Below are positions 10,329 through 19,452 of a stretch of DNA of 47,735 nucleotides, piece by piece. The stretch lies in assembly GCA_030684475.1 (NCBI GenBank), contig JAUXWB010000170.1, positions 1 through 47,735 on the forward strand, written 5' to 3'. Each line of letters begins with the position of its first letter. Position 1 is the first letter of the stretch. The DNA comes from Reyranella sp. GTDB taxonomy: Bacteria > Pseudomonadota > Alphaproteobacteria > Reyranellales > Reyranellaceae. The position numbers and the translations under genes were made by a program. The notes under the pieces were generated by a model that ran no database searches, had not been told where the DNA came from, and saw only the letters and a program-made list of their open reading frames with translations.

Positions 10329-11479
10329 TGGCCGACCTCGACGACTTCGGTCTCACCGACGAACAACTCCTGATCCGGCACAATGTCGCCGAGCTTCTGG
10401 CGCGCGTGTTGCCGGCGGAGGAGATCCGCCGGCTCGATGCCGCCAGCGAGTTTCCCCATTCCGCCTTCAAGGCCCTGGCCGAGGCGGGCTACATGGCGCT
10501 GCCCTACGATCCCGCCTATGGCGGCATGGGCGGCAGCCGCAAGGATCTCGTCGTGCTGGTCGAGGCGCTGGCCCGGCATTACAGCGGCGCCTCCTCGCTC
10601 TACCTGCCGACCGTTGTCTATGGCGGCATGCACCTGCAGCTCACCGCCGGCGAACACCTGCGGCGACGCTACCTGCCTGAGATCTGCGCCGGGCGGCTCA
10701 AGTCCGCCTTCGCGCTCAGCGAGCCCGACACCGGCTCCGACGCCTCGGGTATCAAGACGCGCGCGGTGCGCGACGGCAACGGCTATCGCCTCACCGGCCA
10801 GAAGCTCTACATCAGCGCGGCCCACGTCGCCGACTACCTGATGGTGGTGGCCAAGACCGACAGCGAGGCCAAGCACAAGGGCGTCACCCTGTTCTGGGTC
10901 GATGCCCGCGCCGCGGGCCTCACCATGAAGCCGCTGGAGACGCTGGGTCGGCGGACCACGCACGCCAACGAGATTTTTTTGGACGGCGTGTTCGTGCCGG
11001 CCGACCATGTGATCGGCGAGGAGAACCGTGGCTGGTCCGGCCTGATGAAAGGCCTCAACCTCGAGCGCCTGTGCCTGGCGGCGCAGGCCTGCGGCAACAT
11101 GCATTTCGCGATCGAATACGCCAAGGCTTACGCCGTGGAGCGTGTGCAGTTCGGCCAGCCGATCTCCAAGTTCCAGGCGATCCAGCATAAGTTCGCCGAC
11201 ATGCGGATCATGCTGAAGACGACCCAGGCGCTGACCTATCGCCTGGCCGACATGCTCGATGCCGGCCTCAATCCCGTCGAGGAGACGGCAATCGCCAAGA
11301 TCCAGGGCACCGACGGCGAGTTCAAATGTGCCCATCTCGCCATGGAGATCATGGGTGGCGCCGGCTACACCATGGCGCACGACATCCAGCGCCTGTTCCG
11401 CGATGTGCGCGTGGGTTCGATCGGCGGCGGCACCAACGACATCCACCGCAATACCATCGCCAAGCTGATGGGCCTTTAG
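10328..11479 (+). CDS. Acyl-CoA dehydrogenase
   Basis: 383 residues, the normal family length. The FAD enzyme desaturates acyl-CoA between the alpha and beta carbons. The signature ALSEPDTGSDASGIKTRA (about 134-151) is ACAD signature 1. A second signature region (QFGQPISKFQAIQHKFADM) binds FAD/substrate, and GGAGYTMAHDIQRLFRDVRV-type sequence lies near the C-terminus, followed by GGTNDIHRNTIAK. A catalytic Glu is expected near IGGGTNDI, but I see no clear Glu there. In some subfamilies the base lies on helix G instead. Its ATG overlaps the stop of the alcohol dehydrogenase gene. Substrate class unknown. Confidence 0.92.
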   Translation: MADLDDFGLTDEQLLIRHNVAELLARVLPAEEIRRLDAASEFPHSAFKALAEAGYMALPYDPAYGGMGGSRKDLVVLVEALARHYSGASSLYLPTVVYGGMHLQLTAGEHLRRRYLPEICAGRLKSAFALSEPDTGSDASGIKTRAVRDGNGYRLTGQKLYISAAHVADYLMVVAKTDSEAKHKGVTLFWVDARAAGLTMKPLETLGRRTTHANEIFLDGVFVPADHVIGEENRGWSGLMKGLNLERLCLAAQACGNMHFAIEYAKAYAVERVQFGQPISKFQAIQHKFADMRIMLKTTQALTYRLADMLDAGLNPVEETAIAKIQGTDGEFKCAHLAMEIMGGAGYTMAHDIQRLFRDVRVGSIGGGTNDIHRNTIAKLMGL

Positions 11480-11504
11480 AGAGCACCTCGAGAATGTGGA
11501 CGCA

Positions 11505-11556
11505 CACCAACCTCATCCTGAGGAGGAGCCCGAAGGGTCGCGTCTCGAAGGGTGGG
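11505..11556 (-). repeat. Dispersed palindromic intergenic repeat, copy B
   Basis: Reverse complement of the same unit as at 367-417. In its own orientation it reads CCCACCCTTCGAGACGCGAC, a variable centre (CCTTCGGGC), and CTCCTCAGGATGAGGTTGGTG. It lies 26 bp after the acyl-CoA dehydrogenase stop and faces copy C. Confidence 0.65.
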
Positions 11557-11578
11557 CAACAGACCGGGTGCGTGGCCC

Positions 11579-11625
11579 ATGCTTCGAGACGGCCGCCTAC
11601 GCGGCCTCCTCAGCATGAGGTGGGG
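11579..11625 (+). repeat. Dispersed palindromic intergenic repeat, copy C
   Basis: TGCTTCGAGACGG, then a palindromic centre CCGCCTACGCGG, then CCTCCTCAGCATGAGGTGGGG. Same orientation as copy A and opposite to copy B, only 22 bp from B. The pair therefore forms a large BIME-like inverted structure between the acyl-CoA dehydrogenase and the next gene. Confidence 0.65.
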
Positions 11626-11642
11626 TCGCTTCAGGTGCGGCC

Positions 11643-11981
11643 ATGAGAAAGATCGGCGACGCATCGTTCTTCCGCATCGTCGACCGCCTGCTGTCCTCCG
11701 GTACCGGCCGGACGCCCGTGGTGCGGTGGTCGATCGACGGCGTTCACTGGCAGCGCGAGCGCCACAGTTACGCCGGCGCCAGCCACGGCTTCACCATCGA
11801 GGTGACCAGGGGCAGCCGGGCGGCGAAGCCCGGGTGGACGCTGGTGGTGGTCAAGGAGTACTGGCGTGGCTCCAGCGGCGAGAGCATGAAGTCGCTGCAG
11901 TGGGCCCACATCGAGGCCGGCAACCGCGCCGAGGTGGTCGCCTGGCTGGCGCGGCAGGAACGCAAACTCGAGCGCGCGTGA
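11643..11981 (+). CDS. Conserved-looking hypothetical protein
   Basis: 112 residues starting MRKIGDASFFRIVDRLL. The sequence alternates strands (VVRWSIDGVHWQRERH, GFTIEVTR, WTLVVVKEYWRG) and ends in a helix (AEVVAWLARQERKLERA). It has no signal peptide and no membrane segment, and I recognise no family. It stops 7 bp before ppa, so it is probably co-transcribed with it. Codon use is GC3-rich like that of its neighbours, which supports a real gene. Confidence 0.65.
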   Translation: MRKIGDASFFRIVDRLLSSGTGRTPVVRWSIDGVHWQRERHSYAGASHGFTIEVTRGSRAAKPGWTLVVVKEYWRGSSGESMKSLQWAHIEAGNRAEVVAWLARQERKLERA

Positions 11982-11988
11982 GGGTGCC

Positions 11989-12522
11989 ATGGACATCGCG
12001 AAGATTTCGGTCGGCCGCCATCCGCCGAAGGACCTCAACGCCCTGATCGAGATCCCGCTGGGCGGGGTGCCGGTGAAGTACGAGTTCGACAAGGAGTCGG
12101 GCGCCCTGTTCGTCGACCGCTTCCTGCATACGGCGATGTTCTATCCCGGCAACTACGGCTTCATCCCGCACACTTTGTCGGCCGACGGCGATCCCTGCGA
12201 CGTGCTGGTCGTCAGCCAGGTGCCGGTGGTGCCGGGCGCCATCATCCGCTGCCGGCCGGTGGGCGTGCTGCTGATGGAGGACGAGGCCGGCATGGACGAG
12301 AAGATCCTGGCCGTGCCGATCGACAAGCTCCATCCCTTCTACACCGGCATCAAGACCTACAAGGACCTGCCGACCGTGCTGTGCGAGCAGATCGCCCACT
12401 TCTTCCAGCACTACAAGGACCTCGAGAAAGGCAAGTGGGTGAGGGGCCTGCGCTGGGAAGGCCCGGCCGATGCCGAACGGCTGGTGAGCGAGGCGATCGA
12501 GCGCGCCGGTGCGAAGCGTTAG
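11989..12522 (+). CDS. ppa: Inorganic pyrophosphatase
   Basis: 177 residues, a family I soluble pyrophosphatase that hydrolyses PPi to two phosphates and so drives biosynthesis. Hallmarks are the KYEFDKESG substrate loop, YPGNYGFIP, and the metal-binding DGDPCDVLV (about residues 65-73, matching the D-G-D-P-x-D signature). DEKILAVP and the C-terminal HYKDLEKGKWV helix follow. The length matches the bacterial hexameric enzyme. The upstream hypothetical gene probably shares its transcript. Confidence 0.96.
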   Translation: MDIAKISVGRHPPKDLNALIEIPLGGVPVKYEFDKESGALFVDRFLHTAMFYPGNYGFIPHTLSADGDPCDVLVVSQVPVVPGAIIRCRPVGVLLMEDEAGMDEKILAVPIDKLHPFYTGIKTYKDLPTVLCEQIAHFFQHYKDLEKGKWVRGLRWEGPADAERLVSEAIERAGAKR

Positions 12523-12587
12523 AACGCCTCGGCAACCCGTTGAATCGCCTTGCGAGACCTTGCAGGGCGGTCTAAACCGACCGCACC

Positions 12588-13696
<1,109 letters not shown>

Positions 13697-13749
13697 CCAC
13701 TGCTAACAGGCCGCACGCCCCGCCCGCTTTGGGGTAGAATGGGCAGGAA

Positions 13750-14637
13750 ATGGCGATCCGGGACGACTTCGAGGTAGTCGCGAGCCAGGTGCGCACAATG
13801 GTGCAGCGCTTCGCACTCGGCCTGCTCGTGATCGCCTCGTTCGGTGCCATGCTGGTCGGCAAGGCCGACTCCGTCCTGGTCGAGCATGCCCGCGTGGTGG
13901 CTCTCGACCTCGCCAGCCCCGTGCTCGAGGCCATTGCCCGCCCGGTTGCCGCCGCCAACCACGCCATCGCCGACCTCAAGGAATTCGCGAGCTTGCGCGA
14001 GGAGAACGCCCGCCTGCGCGAGGAGAACGCCCGGCTGCTGGCCTGGCAGACCGCGGCGCGGCGGCTGGAGAACGAGAACGAGCGCATGCGCGAGCTCGCC
14101 AACTTCCGCGAGGGGCCGGAAGCCTCCTTCATCACCGCCCGCATCGTGGGCGACAGCGTCAGCGCCTATGTGCGCGGCGCGCTGCTCAACGTCGGTCGCA
14201 AGGCCGGCGTCGCGTCGGGCCAGGCGGTGGTGACCGGCGAGGGACTGGCCGGCCGCATCGCCGAGGTCGGCGAGCACAGCGCGCGCGTGCTGTTCGTCAC
14301 CGACGTGAACTCGCGCCTGCCGGTCCTGATCGAGCGCACCCGCGAGCGTGCCATCCTGGCCGGCGACAATTCCCCGCGGCTTCGTCTCACGCTGCTGCAG
14401 AGCGTGGCCGGCGTGCAGCGCGGCGACCGTATCGTGACCTCCGGCCACGGCGGCAGCTTCCCGGTCGGCATTCCGGTCGGCGAGGTGGTGGAGGCCGGCG
14501 AAGGCAGCGTCCGCGTCCGGCCGTTCGCCGATTTCTCCCGGCTCGAGTTCGTGCGCGTCGTCGATTACGGCGTCACCGGCCTGGTGAGCGGCGGCACGTC
14601 CGCGCCGGCGGCGCCGGCCGGCGTCAGGATCCGCTGA
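13750..14637 (+). CDS. mreC: Rod shape-determining protein MreC
   Basis: 295 residues. One membrane helix at about 22-40 (LGLLVIASFGAMLVG) anchors the protein, with the rest in the periplasm. A coiled coil at about 75-115 carries two near-identical LREENARL heptads for dimerisation. Two beta-barrel domains follow, with DSVSAYVRGALLNVGRKAGV, the VTGEGLAGRI turn and DRIVTSGHGGSFPVGIPVGEV, both MreC hallmarks. It bridges MreB, MreD and PBP2. The Ala/Pro-rich tail is short. Confidence 0.95.
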   Translation: MAIRDDFEVVASQVRTMVQRFALGLLVIASFGAMLVGKADSVLVEHARVVALDLASPVLEAIARPVAAANHAIADLKEFASLREENARLREENARLLAWQTAARRLENENERMRELANFREGPEASFITARIVGDSVSAYVRGALLNVGRKAGVASGQAVVTGEGLAGRIAEVGEHSARVLFVTDVNSRLPVLIERTRERAILAGDNSPRLRLTLLQSVAGVQRGDRIVTSGHGGSFPVGIPVGEVVEAGEGSVRVRPFADFSRLEFVRVVDYGVTGLVSGGTSAPAAPAGVRIR

Positions 14638-14669
14638 CATGGGAATTTCTGAAATGGGGCTTTCCTGAC

Positions 14670-15242
14670 ATGCGCGCCGACGGCCTGCTCGCCATGCTCG
14701 ACCGCTGGGGGCGCTGGGCCCTGCCCGGCGCGGTCCTGCTGTTCTTCGTGCTGCTGACCCTGGCGCCGCTGCGCGCGCCCTATCTTTCCGGCGCGCTGCC
14801 GCTGTTGCCGGCGCTGGTCGTCTTCCAGTTCAGCCTGGCCACGCCCGAGCGGCTGCCCGGGCCGCTGCTGCTGGCCATGGGCATCCTGCTCGACCTGCTG
14901 CTGGGCGGTCCCGGCGCGCCGGTCGGCGTGAGCGCACTGGGCTTCGTGCTGATCCGGGCGGCCGTGGTGAACAACCGCCGCTACCTGGTGGGCGTGCCGT
15001 TCCTGTTCCAGTGGTTCGGCTTCTGTCTGCTCGCCCTGGGGTTCGTGATCCTCGTGTGGTTCTTCACCGCGCTGTGGACCTGGACGGCCATCGATCCCGT
15101 GCCGGCAATGATGCAATATGTCGTGGTGGTCGTGATCTATCCGCTGCTCGCCCCGCTGCTCGCCCGCGTGCGCGCGCGCGACCCGCTGAACGTGCCCGAC
15201 GAGTCGCGCGGCACGGCGCAGCCGGGGGAGACCACGTCATGA
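14670..15242 (+). CDS. mreD: Rod shape-determining protein MreD
   Basis: 190 residues of an inner-membrane protein with about five hydrophobic segments (LPGAVLLFFVLLTLAPL, LPLLPALVVFQFSLA, LLLAMGILLDLLLGGP, FGFCLLALGFVILVWFF, VVVVVIYPLLAPLLA). The LLDLLLGGPxG motif after the third segment is typical of MreD. It is a partner of MreC in the elongasome. Its stop overlaps the first of two 5-codon mini-ORFs that lead into mrdA (see 15237). Confidence 0.92.
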   Translation: MRADGLLAMLDRWGRWALPGAVLLFFVLLTLAPLRAPYLSGALPLLPALVVFQFSLATPERLPGPLLLAMGILLDLLLGGPGAPVGVSALGFVLIRAAVVNNRRYLVGVPFLFQWFGFCLLALGFVILVWFFTALWTWTAIDPVPAMMQYVVVVVIYPLLAPLLARVRARDPLNVPDESRGTAQPGETTS

Positions 15243-15272
15243 GGTCCGGGTCATGAGGTCCGGGTCGTGAAG
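15237..15272 (+). repeat. 14-bp tandem repeat making a stop/start relay from mreD to mrdA
   Basis: TCATGAGGTCCGGG occurs twice in tandem (15237-15250, 15251-15264), followed by TCGTGAAG. Each junction is an ATGA or GTGA. The mreD stop (15240-15242) overlaps an ATG (15239) that opens MRSGS and stops at 15254-15256. That stop overlaps a second ATG (15253), again MRSGS, stopping at 15268-15270, which overlaps the mrdA GTG (15267). GAGG in each unit could act as a weak ribosome-binding site. Confidence 0.75.
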
Positions 15273-17180
15273 CCCTTCCGCAAGGGCGACGGCGAACGCA
15301 GCGGGCTGTTCACCCGGCGCGCCCTGCTGCTGGGCGGCGTGCAGGGCGTCCTGCTGTCGGCGCTGGCCGGGCGGCTCTACCAGCTCCAGGTCCTCGAGAC
15401 CCAGCGCTTCGCCACGCTGGCCGAGGAGAACCGCATCAACCTGCGCCTGCTGCCGCCGTCGCGCGGGCTGATCTTCGACCGCACCGGCCAGCCCGTGGCC
15501 GTCAACCGCAACAACTTCCGCGCCATGGCGGCATCGGACCGTGGTCGCGGCGCCGAGGTGCTGGTCGAGCGCCTGGATCAGCTCCTGAACCTCGGCGAGA
15601 CCGAGCGGAACCGCCTGCTGCGCGACCTCAAGCGCAGCCGCAACGCCCAGCCCGTGGTGGTGCGCGAGAATCTCGGCTGGGACGACGTGGCGCGCCTCGA
15701 ATTCAACGCGCCCGACCTGCCCGGCGTGTTCATCGACCTCGGCCAGTCGCGTGACTATCCCGAGGGCGAGCTGATGAGCCACATCATCGGCTACACCGGC
15801 CGCGTCGCCGACGAGGATCTCGCCGGCCGCGACGACCCGGTGCTGCACCTCGCCACCATACGGTTCGGCAAGAAGGGTGTGGAGCGCTCGCTCGAGGACG
15901 ACCTGCGCGGCCGCGCCGGCGCCGTCCAGGTCGAGGTCAACGCCGTGGGACGCGTCGTGCGCGAGCTCGACCGCACCGAGGGCCAGCCCGGCTCGAACGC
16001 GCTGCTCACCGTCGATCTCGACCTGCAGCGCTTCGCCGCCGACAGGATGAAGGAGCACCGGAGCGGCTCGGTCGTCGTGCTCGACGTGGTCACCGGCGAC
16101 GTGCTCGCCATGGTCTCGACGCCCGGCTTCGACCCCAGCACCTTCGCGCGCGGCATCACCCATGCCGAGTGGCGCGACCTGCTCGACAATCCCGAGCGGC
16201 CGCTCAACAACAAGGCGATCGGCGGCATCTATCCGCCGGGCTCGACCTACAAGATGGTGACGGCGCTCGCCGCCCTCGAATCCAAGGCGATCGAGCCCTG
16301 GACGCGGCTGCCCTGCCTCGGCTACCTCGAACTGGGCAAGATCAGGTTCCATTGCTGGCTGAAGGGCGGCCACGGCTCGACCAACGTCGTCGAGGCGCTC
16401 GCCCAGTCCTGCGACTGCTTCTTCTACGAGGCGGCGCGGCGTGCCGGCGTCGACCGCATCAGCGACATGGCCGTCCGCCTGGGCTTCGGCAAGCAGAGCG
16501 AGCTCGGCTTGCCGGGCGAATCGGCCGGCAACCAGCCGACGCGCGCCTGGAAGCAGGAGAAGGTCGGCAAGCCGTGGCAGCACGGCGACACGTTCAACCT
16601 CGGCATCGGCCAGGGCTACATGACCTCCACGCCGCTGCAGCTCGCCATCATGACGGCGCGTCTCGCCAACGGCGGCTACGAGGTGCAGCCCAACATGCTG
16701 CTCGCCAAGGCGACGCCGCGCGAGGAGCTCGGGCCGCCGCCGCCCACCCTCAAGCCCACGGCGCCGTCGCTCCGGCTCAACCCGCAGCATCTGGCCCTGA
16801 TCCTTGACGGCATGAACCAGGTCGTGAATTCCGGCCAGGGTACCGCCAATCACCTTCGCCGCGATGCCGACGGCAGGGTGCGCGATCCGGCCCTGGCCTT
16901 CGCCGGCAAGACCGGCACCGCCCAGGTCAAGCGCATCACCGAGCGCGAGCGTGAGCTGGGCATCACCCAGGCTTCGCTGCCGTGGCACCTCCGCCACCAT
17001 GCGCTGTTCGTCTGCTACGGCCCGGTCGACAATCCGCGCTATGCCTGCGCCGTCATCGTCGAGCACGGCATGGCCGGCGGCACCACCGCCGGCCCGATCG
17101 GCCGCGACGTGCTGGTCGAGACCATGAAGCGCGACCCGTCGCGCCGCAGTGGCCGCTTCCGCAAGATGGCGTCGCGATGA
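15267..17180 (+). CDS. mrdA: Penicillin-binding protein 2 (elongation transpeptidase)
   Basis: 637 residues. One N-terminal membrane helix (about 16-33) anchors a periplasmic protein. The pedestal/dimerisation domain begins near SRGLIFDRTGQPVAVN. The transpeptidase domain has the catalytic S326 in STYK, S381-C-D as the second motif and KTGTA at 548-552. It cross-links peptidoglycan in side-wall growth together with RodA. The start is a GTG reading KPFRKGDGERSG, reached through the mini-ORF relay. The gene overlaps rodA by 4 bases (ATGA). Confidence 0.97.
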   Translation: MKPFRKGDGERSGLFTRRALLLGGVQGVLLSALAGRLYQLQVLETQRFATLAEENRINLRLLPPSRGLIFDRTGQPVAVNRNNFRAMAASDRGRGAEVLVERLDQLLNLGETERNRLLRDLKRSRNAQPVVVRENLGWDDVARLEFNAPDLPGVFIDLGQSRDYPEGELMSHIIGYTGRVADEDLAGRDDPVLHLATIRFGKKGVERSLEDDLRGRAGAVQVEVNAVGRVVRELDRTEGQPGSNALLTVDLDLQRFAADRMKEHRSGSVVVLDVVTGDVLAMVSTPGFDPSTFARGITHAEWRDLLDNPERPLNNKAIGGIYPPGSTYKMVTALAALESKAIEPWTRLPCLGYLELGKIRFHCWLKGGHGSTNVVEALAQSCDCFFYEAARRAGVDRISDMAVRLGFGKQSELGLPGESAGNQPTRAWKQEKVGKPWQHGDTFNLGIGQGYMTSTPLQLAIMTARLANGGYEVQPNMLLAKATPREELGPPPPTLKPTAPSLRLNPQHLALILDGMNQVVNSGQGTANHLRRDADGRVRDPALAFAGKTGTAQVKRITERERELGITQASLPWHLRHHALFVCYGPVDNPRYACAVIVEHGMAGGTTAGPIGRDVLVETMKRDPSRRSGRFRKMASR

Positions 17181-18313
17181 GCAGCATCGCGCTGGACGCC
17201 CCGGCGCCGGTCGGCTTCGCGGAGCGGATCTGGCGCATCAACTGGGGTCTGGTGCTGGTGCTGACGGCGATCGCCGGCATCGGTGTGCTGGCGCTCTACT
17301 CGGCGGCCGGCGGCCGCTTCGAGCCCTGGGCCAGCCGCCATGCCGTGCGCTACGGCGCGGCGCTGGCGCTGATGCTGACGGTGGCGCTGATCCACCCCAG
17401 GGTCTGGCTGACGCTCGCCTGGCCGATCTACATCGTCTCGCTGTTGCTGCTGGTCGCCGTCGACCTGATCGGCAAGATCGGCATGGGCGCGCAGCGCTGG
17501 CTGGTGATCGGGCCGATGCAGATCCAGCCCTCGGAGATCGCCAAGGTGGCGGTGATCATGGTGCTGGCGCGCTACTACCATGGCCTGCGCAAGGAGCAGG
17601 CCTCGCAGCTCCTCTACACCCTGCCGGCGCTGCTGGTGATCCTGGTGCCCGTCGCGCTGGTGATGGTACAGCCCGACCTCGGCACCGCGATGATGGTGCT
17701 GATGGGTGGCGGTGCGCTGCTGTTCGTGGCCGGCATGCGGCTGTGGATTTTCCTGGCCGCGGCGGTGACCGCGGTGGCGTCCCTGCCGGTCGCCTGGTCG
17801 TTCCTGCACGAATACCAGCGCAAGCGCGTGCTTACCTTCCTCGATCCGGATAGCGACCCGCTGGGCGCCGGCTACCACATCACCCAGTCCAAGATCGCCA
17901 TCGGGTCGGGCGGCCTGTTCGGCAAGGGCTTTCTCCAGGGCACGCAGTCGTCGCTCAACTTCCTGCCCGAGAAGCAGACCGACTTCATCTTCACCACCTT
18001 CGTGGAGGAGTGGGGCATGATGGGCGCCTTCGCGCTGCTCGCCCTGTTCGCCCTCGTGCTGATCTGGGGCTTCTCCATCGCCTTCCGCAGCCAGCACCAT
18101 TTCGGCCGCCTGCTGGCGCTCGGCGTCACCGCCATGATGTTCCTCTACGTCTTCATCAACGCCGCCATGGTCATGGGCCTCCTGCCGGTGGTCGGCGTGC
18201 CGCTGCCGCTGGTCAGCAACGGCGGCACCGCCATGGTCTCGGTGATGTTCGCCTGCGGCCTGCTGATTGGCGTCAATGTCTACCGCGATGCGCAATTGCC
18301 GTGGGCACGCTGA
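17177..18313 (+). CDS. rodA: RodA, SEDS-family peptidoglycan glycosyltransferase
   Basis: 378 residues with about ten membrane segments. The protein polymerises lipid II glycan strands and works with PBP2. Family motifs include GAQRWLVIGPMQIQPSE (about 112-128), with the Trp-Leu and QPSE typical of SEDS proteins, and PDLGTAMM, whose Asp is the essential residue of this family. LPEKQTDFIFTTFVEEWG and PLVSNGGT near the C-terminus are also diagnostic. The ATG at 17177 overlaps the mrdA stop, which settles the start. It is the last gene of the operon. Confidence 0.97.
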   Translation: MSSIALDAPAPVGFAERIWRINWGLVLVLTAIAGIGVLALYSAAGGRFEPWASRHAVRYGAALALMLTVALIHPRVWLTLAWPIYIVSLLLLVAVDLIGKIGMGAQRWLVIGPMQIQPSEIAKVAVIMVLARYYHGLRKEQASQLLYTLPALLVILVPVALVMVQPDLGTAMMVLMGGGALLFVAGMRLWIFLAAAVTAVASLPVAWSFLHEYQRKRVLTFLDPDSDPLGAGYHITQSKIAIGSGGLFGKGFLQGTQSSLNFLPEKQTDFIFTTFVEEWGMMGAFALLALFALVLIWGFSIAFRSQHHFGRLLALGVTAMMFLYVFINAAMVMGLLPVVGVPLPLVSNGGTAMVSVMFACGLLIGVNVYRDAQLPWAR

Positions 18314-18328
18314 GGATCCGGCAAAACA

Positions 18329-18387
18329 GCGCGGGGATTTCTTTGCCGCGCGGCTATCGACAAGGGGTATCCGCCTTGGTATAGCCG
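18329..18387 (+). promoter_or_regulatory. Paired stem-loops between rodA and tRNA-Lys
   Basis: GCGCGG (18329-18334) pairs with CCGCGC (18346-18351). A second, longer structure pairs CGGCTAT (18351-18357) with ATAGCCG (18381-18387) and CAAGG (18361-18365) with CCTTG (18374-18378). No T-run follows. It may mark the 3' end of the rodA transcript. The tRNA promoter must overlap this region. Confidence 0.4.
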
Positions 18388-18418
18388 CGCCGCTTCCGGC
18401 AGTGCCCCGGGCAATTGG

Positions 18419-18494
<76 letters not shown>

Positions 18495-18511
18495 TTGCCG
18501 GACTGCAACGA

Positions 18512-18534
18512 AGCCCCGCCGAGCGGGGCTTTTC
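18512..18534 (+). terminator. Rho-independent terminator of tRNA-Lys
   Basis: AGCCCCGC (18512-18519) and GCGGGGCT (18523-18530) form an 8-bp stem with a 3-base loop, followed by TTTT and then CC. Standard intrinsic terminator 18 bases after the tRNA. Confidence 0.88.
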
Positions 18535-19450
18535 CATTTGTCGTCCGGCCCTGCGCTCCCTGCCGCGCACGCCTCGGACAGGCTGCGCGAGGCGCTGGCC
18601 GCGGCAGTGCCCGACAGCCACCTCGCCTTCATGCGCCGCTGCAGCTTGCACCGCATGGCCGGCGACTATGCCGCGAAAGATAAGTTGCAAGTTCAACAGG
18701 AATTTTCTAGGAAAAATCCTACGTCGACCGACATGCGTTCCGCCCCCTTCGCCATCCGGGGCCGGGCGCATGGCCTGGACGTCTCACTCGTACGTATGGG
18801 CTTCATCCGGTCCGGTAACCGCCCGCCAAGGTCCGCGGGAGCAAACACGAGGGATCGTCATCCTGCGGGAGAGGATCACCAAAGGGTACCGGGAGAGGGC
18901 TCATCCCGCTCCGATCAAGAACATAGCGGGTGCCTGCCCCTTGGCCGTAACCGGCGGCGCGCCCCAAACCCGACGCGACACACGATCATACACGCGCACC
19001 CACCCGCACAGACACGATCCCGAACGCCTGCACGAGCGCTTGCATTGCCTGCAAGCAAGGGCCGGGGTCGGATGGTCACGGCCGATCGAACAGGTCCGAC
19101 AACGCAAGGAACGAAGGCGTCTCGTGACGCCGGACTCCTCCGGGACCCCGACAAGCAGAGACCGCCCCGGGAAGCCGCTTCCCGACGGCGATCGGAACGA
19201 GGGCACAAGCTCCGAACCCGTCGGGCAGCAAGGCTGCCTTGTCCCGGTTCCAAAGGACAGAAGGGCGACAGCGGCACTGGCCTCTAACGACTTGGACCGA
19301 TTGGGTTTTAAGTCTCGCCGGTTTCACGGGACTCGACGTGTGCCCGCGAACTGACACTTCAGGACAAATCCTGACACATCGTCTCGAGTGTCCTGAGTTG
19401 TCCGGTCGGGATCGAAAATTTCAAGCCGGAGGGAGAGCCGGCGATCCCCG
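18535..19450. other. About 900 bp without a convincing gene, rich in stem-loops
   Basis: Long frames stay open here on both strands, but codon use lacks the strong GC3 bias of neighbouring genes and no family is recognisable. The one coding-like part is 18580-18690 on the + strand (LREALAAAVPDSHLAFMRRC), possibly a gene fragment. Downstream are many strong hairpins: GCTTGCA/TGCAAGC (19038-19056), GGCGTC-TCGT-GACGCC (19116-19131), CGGGAAG/CTTCCCG (19168-19184), CCCGACGG/CCGTCGGG enclosing TCGGA/TCCGA (19181-19225), GGCAGC/GCTGCC (19224-19238). CGGGAGAGG occurs twice near 18870-18900. It could be a structured RNA, a mobile-element remnant, or both. Motifs of tmRNA, RNase P RNA and SRP RNA were not found. 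Confidence 0.45.
19351..19395. repeat. Clustered direct and inverted repeats, transposon-end-like
   Basis: CTGACAC occurs at 19351-19357 and 19371-19377. Between them TCAGGA-CAAA-TCCTGA (19359-19374) is a perfect inverted repeat, and TGTCCTG follows at 19389-19395, inverted to CAGGACA at 19360-19366. Read on the minus strand it starts TGTCAGGATTTGTCCTG. Such multiple short repeats resemble the ends of some transposable elements (IS21-like) or a cluster of operators. No transposase gene is present nearby. Confidence 0.4.
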
Positions 19451-19452
19451 CC

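Noticed and set aside
15237..15264. Sequencing or assembly duplication in the mreD-mrdA junction
   Set aside because: Cannot be excluded, but both copies create matching ATGA/GTGA junctions and the frames downstream are intact, which is more than expected by chance.
18535..18760. tmRNA, RNase P RNA or SRP RNA gene
   Set aside because: None of the conserved motifs of these RNAs (tag peptide codons, P4/CR regions, SRP helix 8 loop) was found on either strand.
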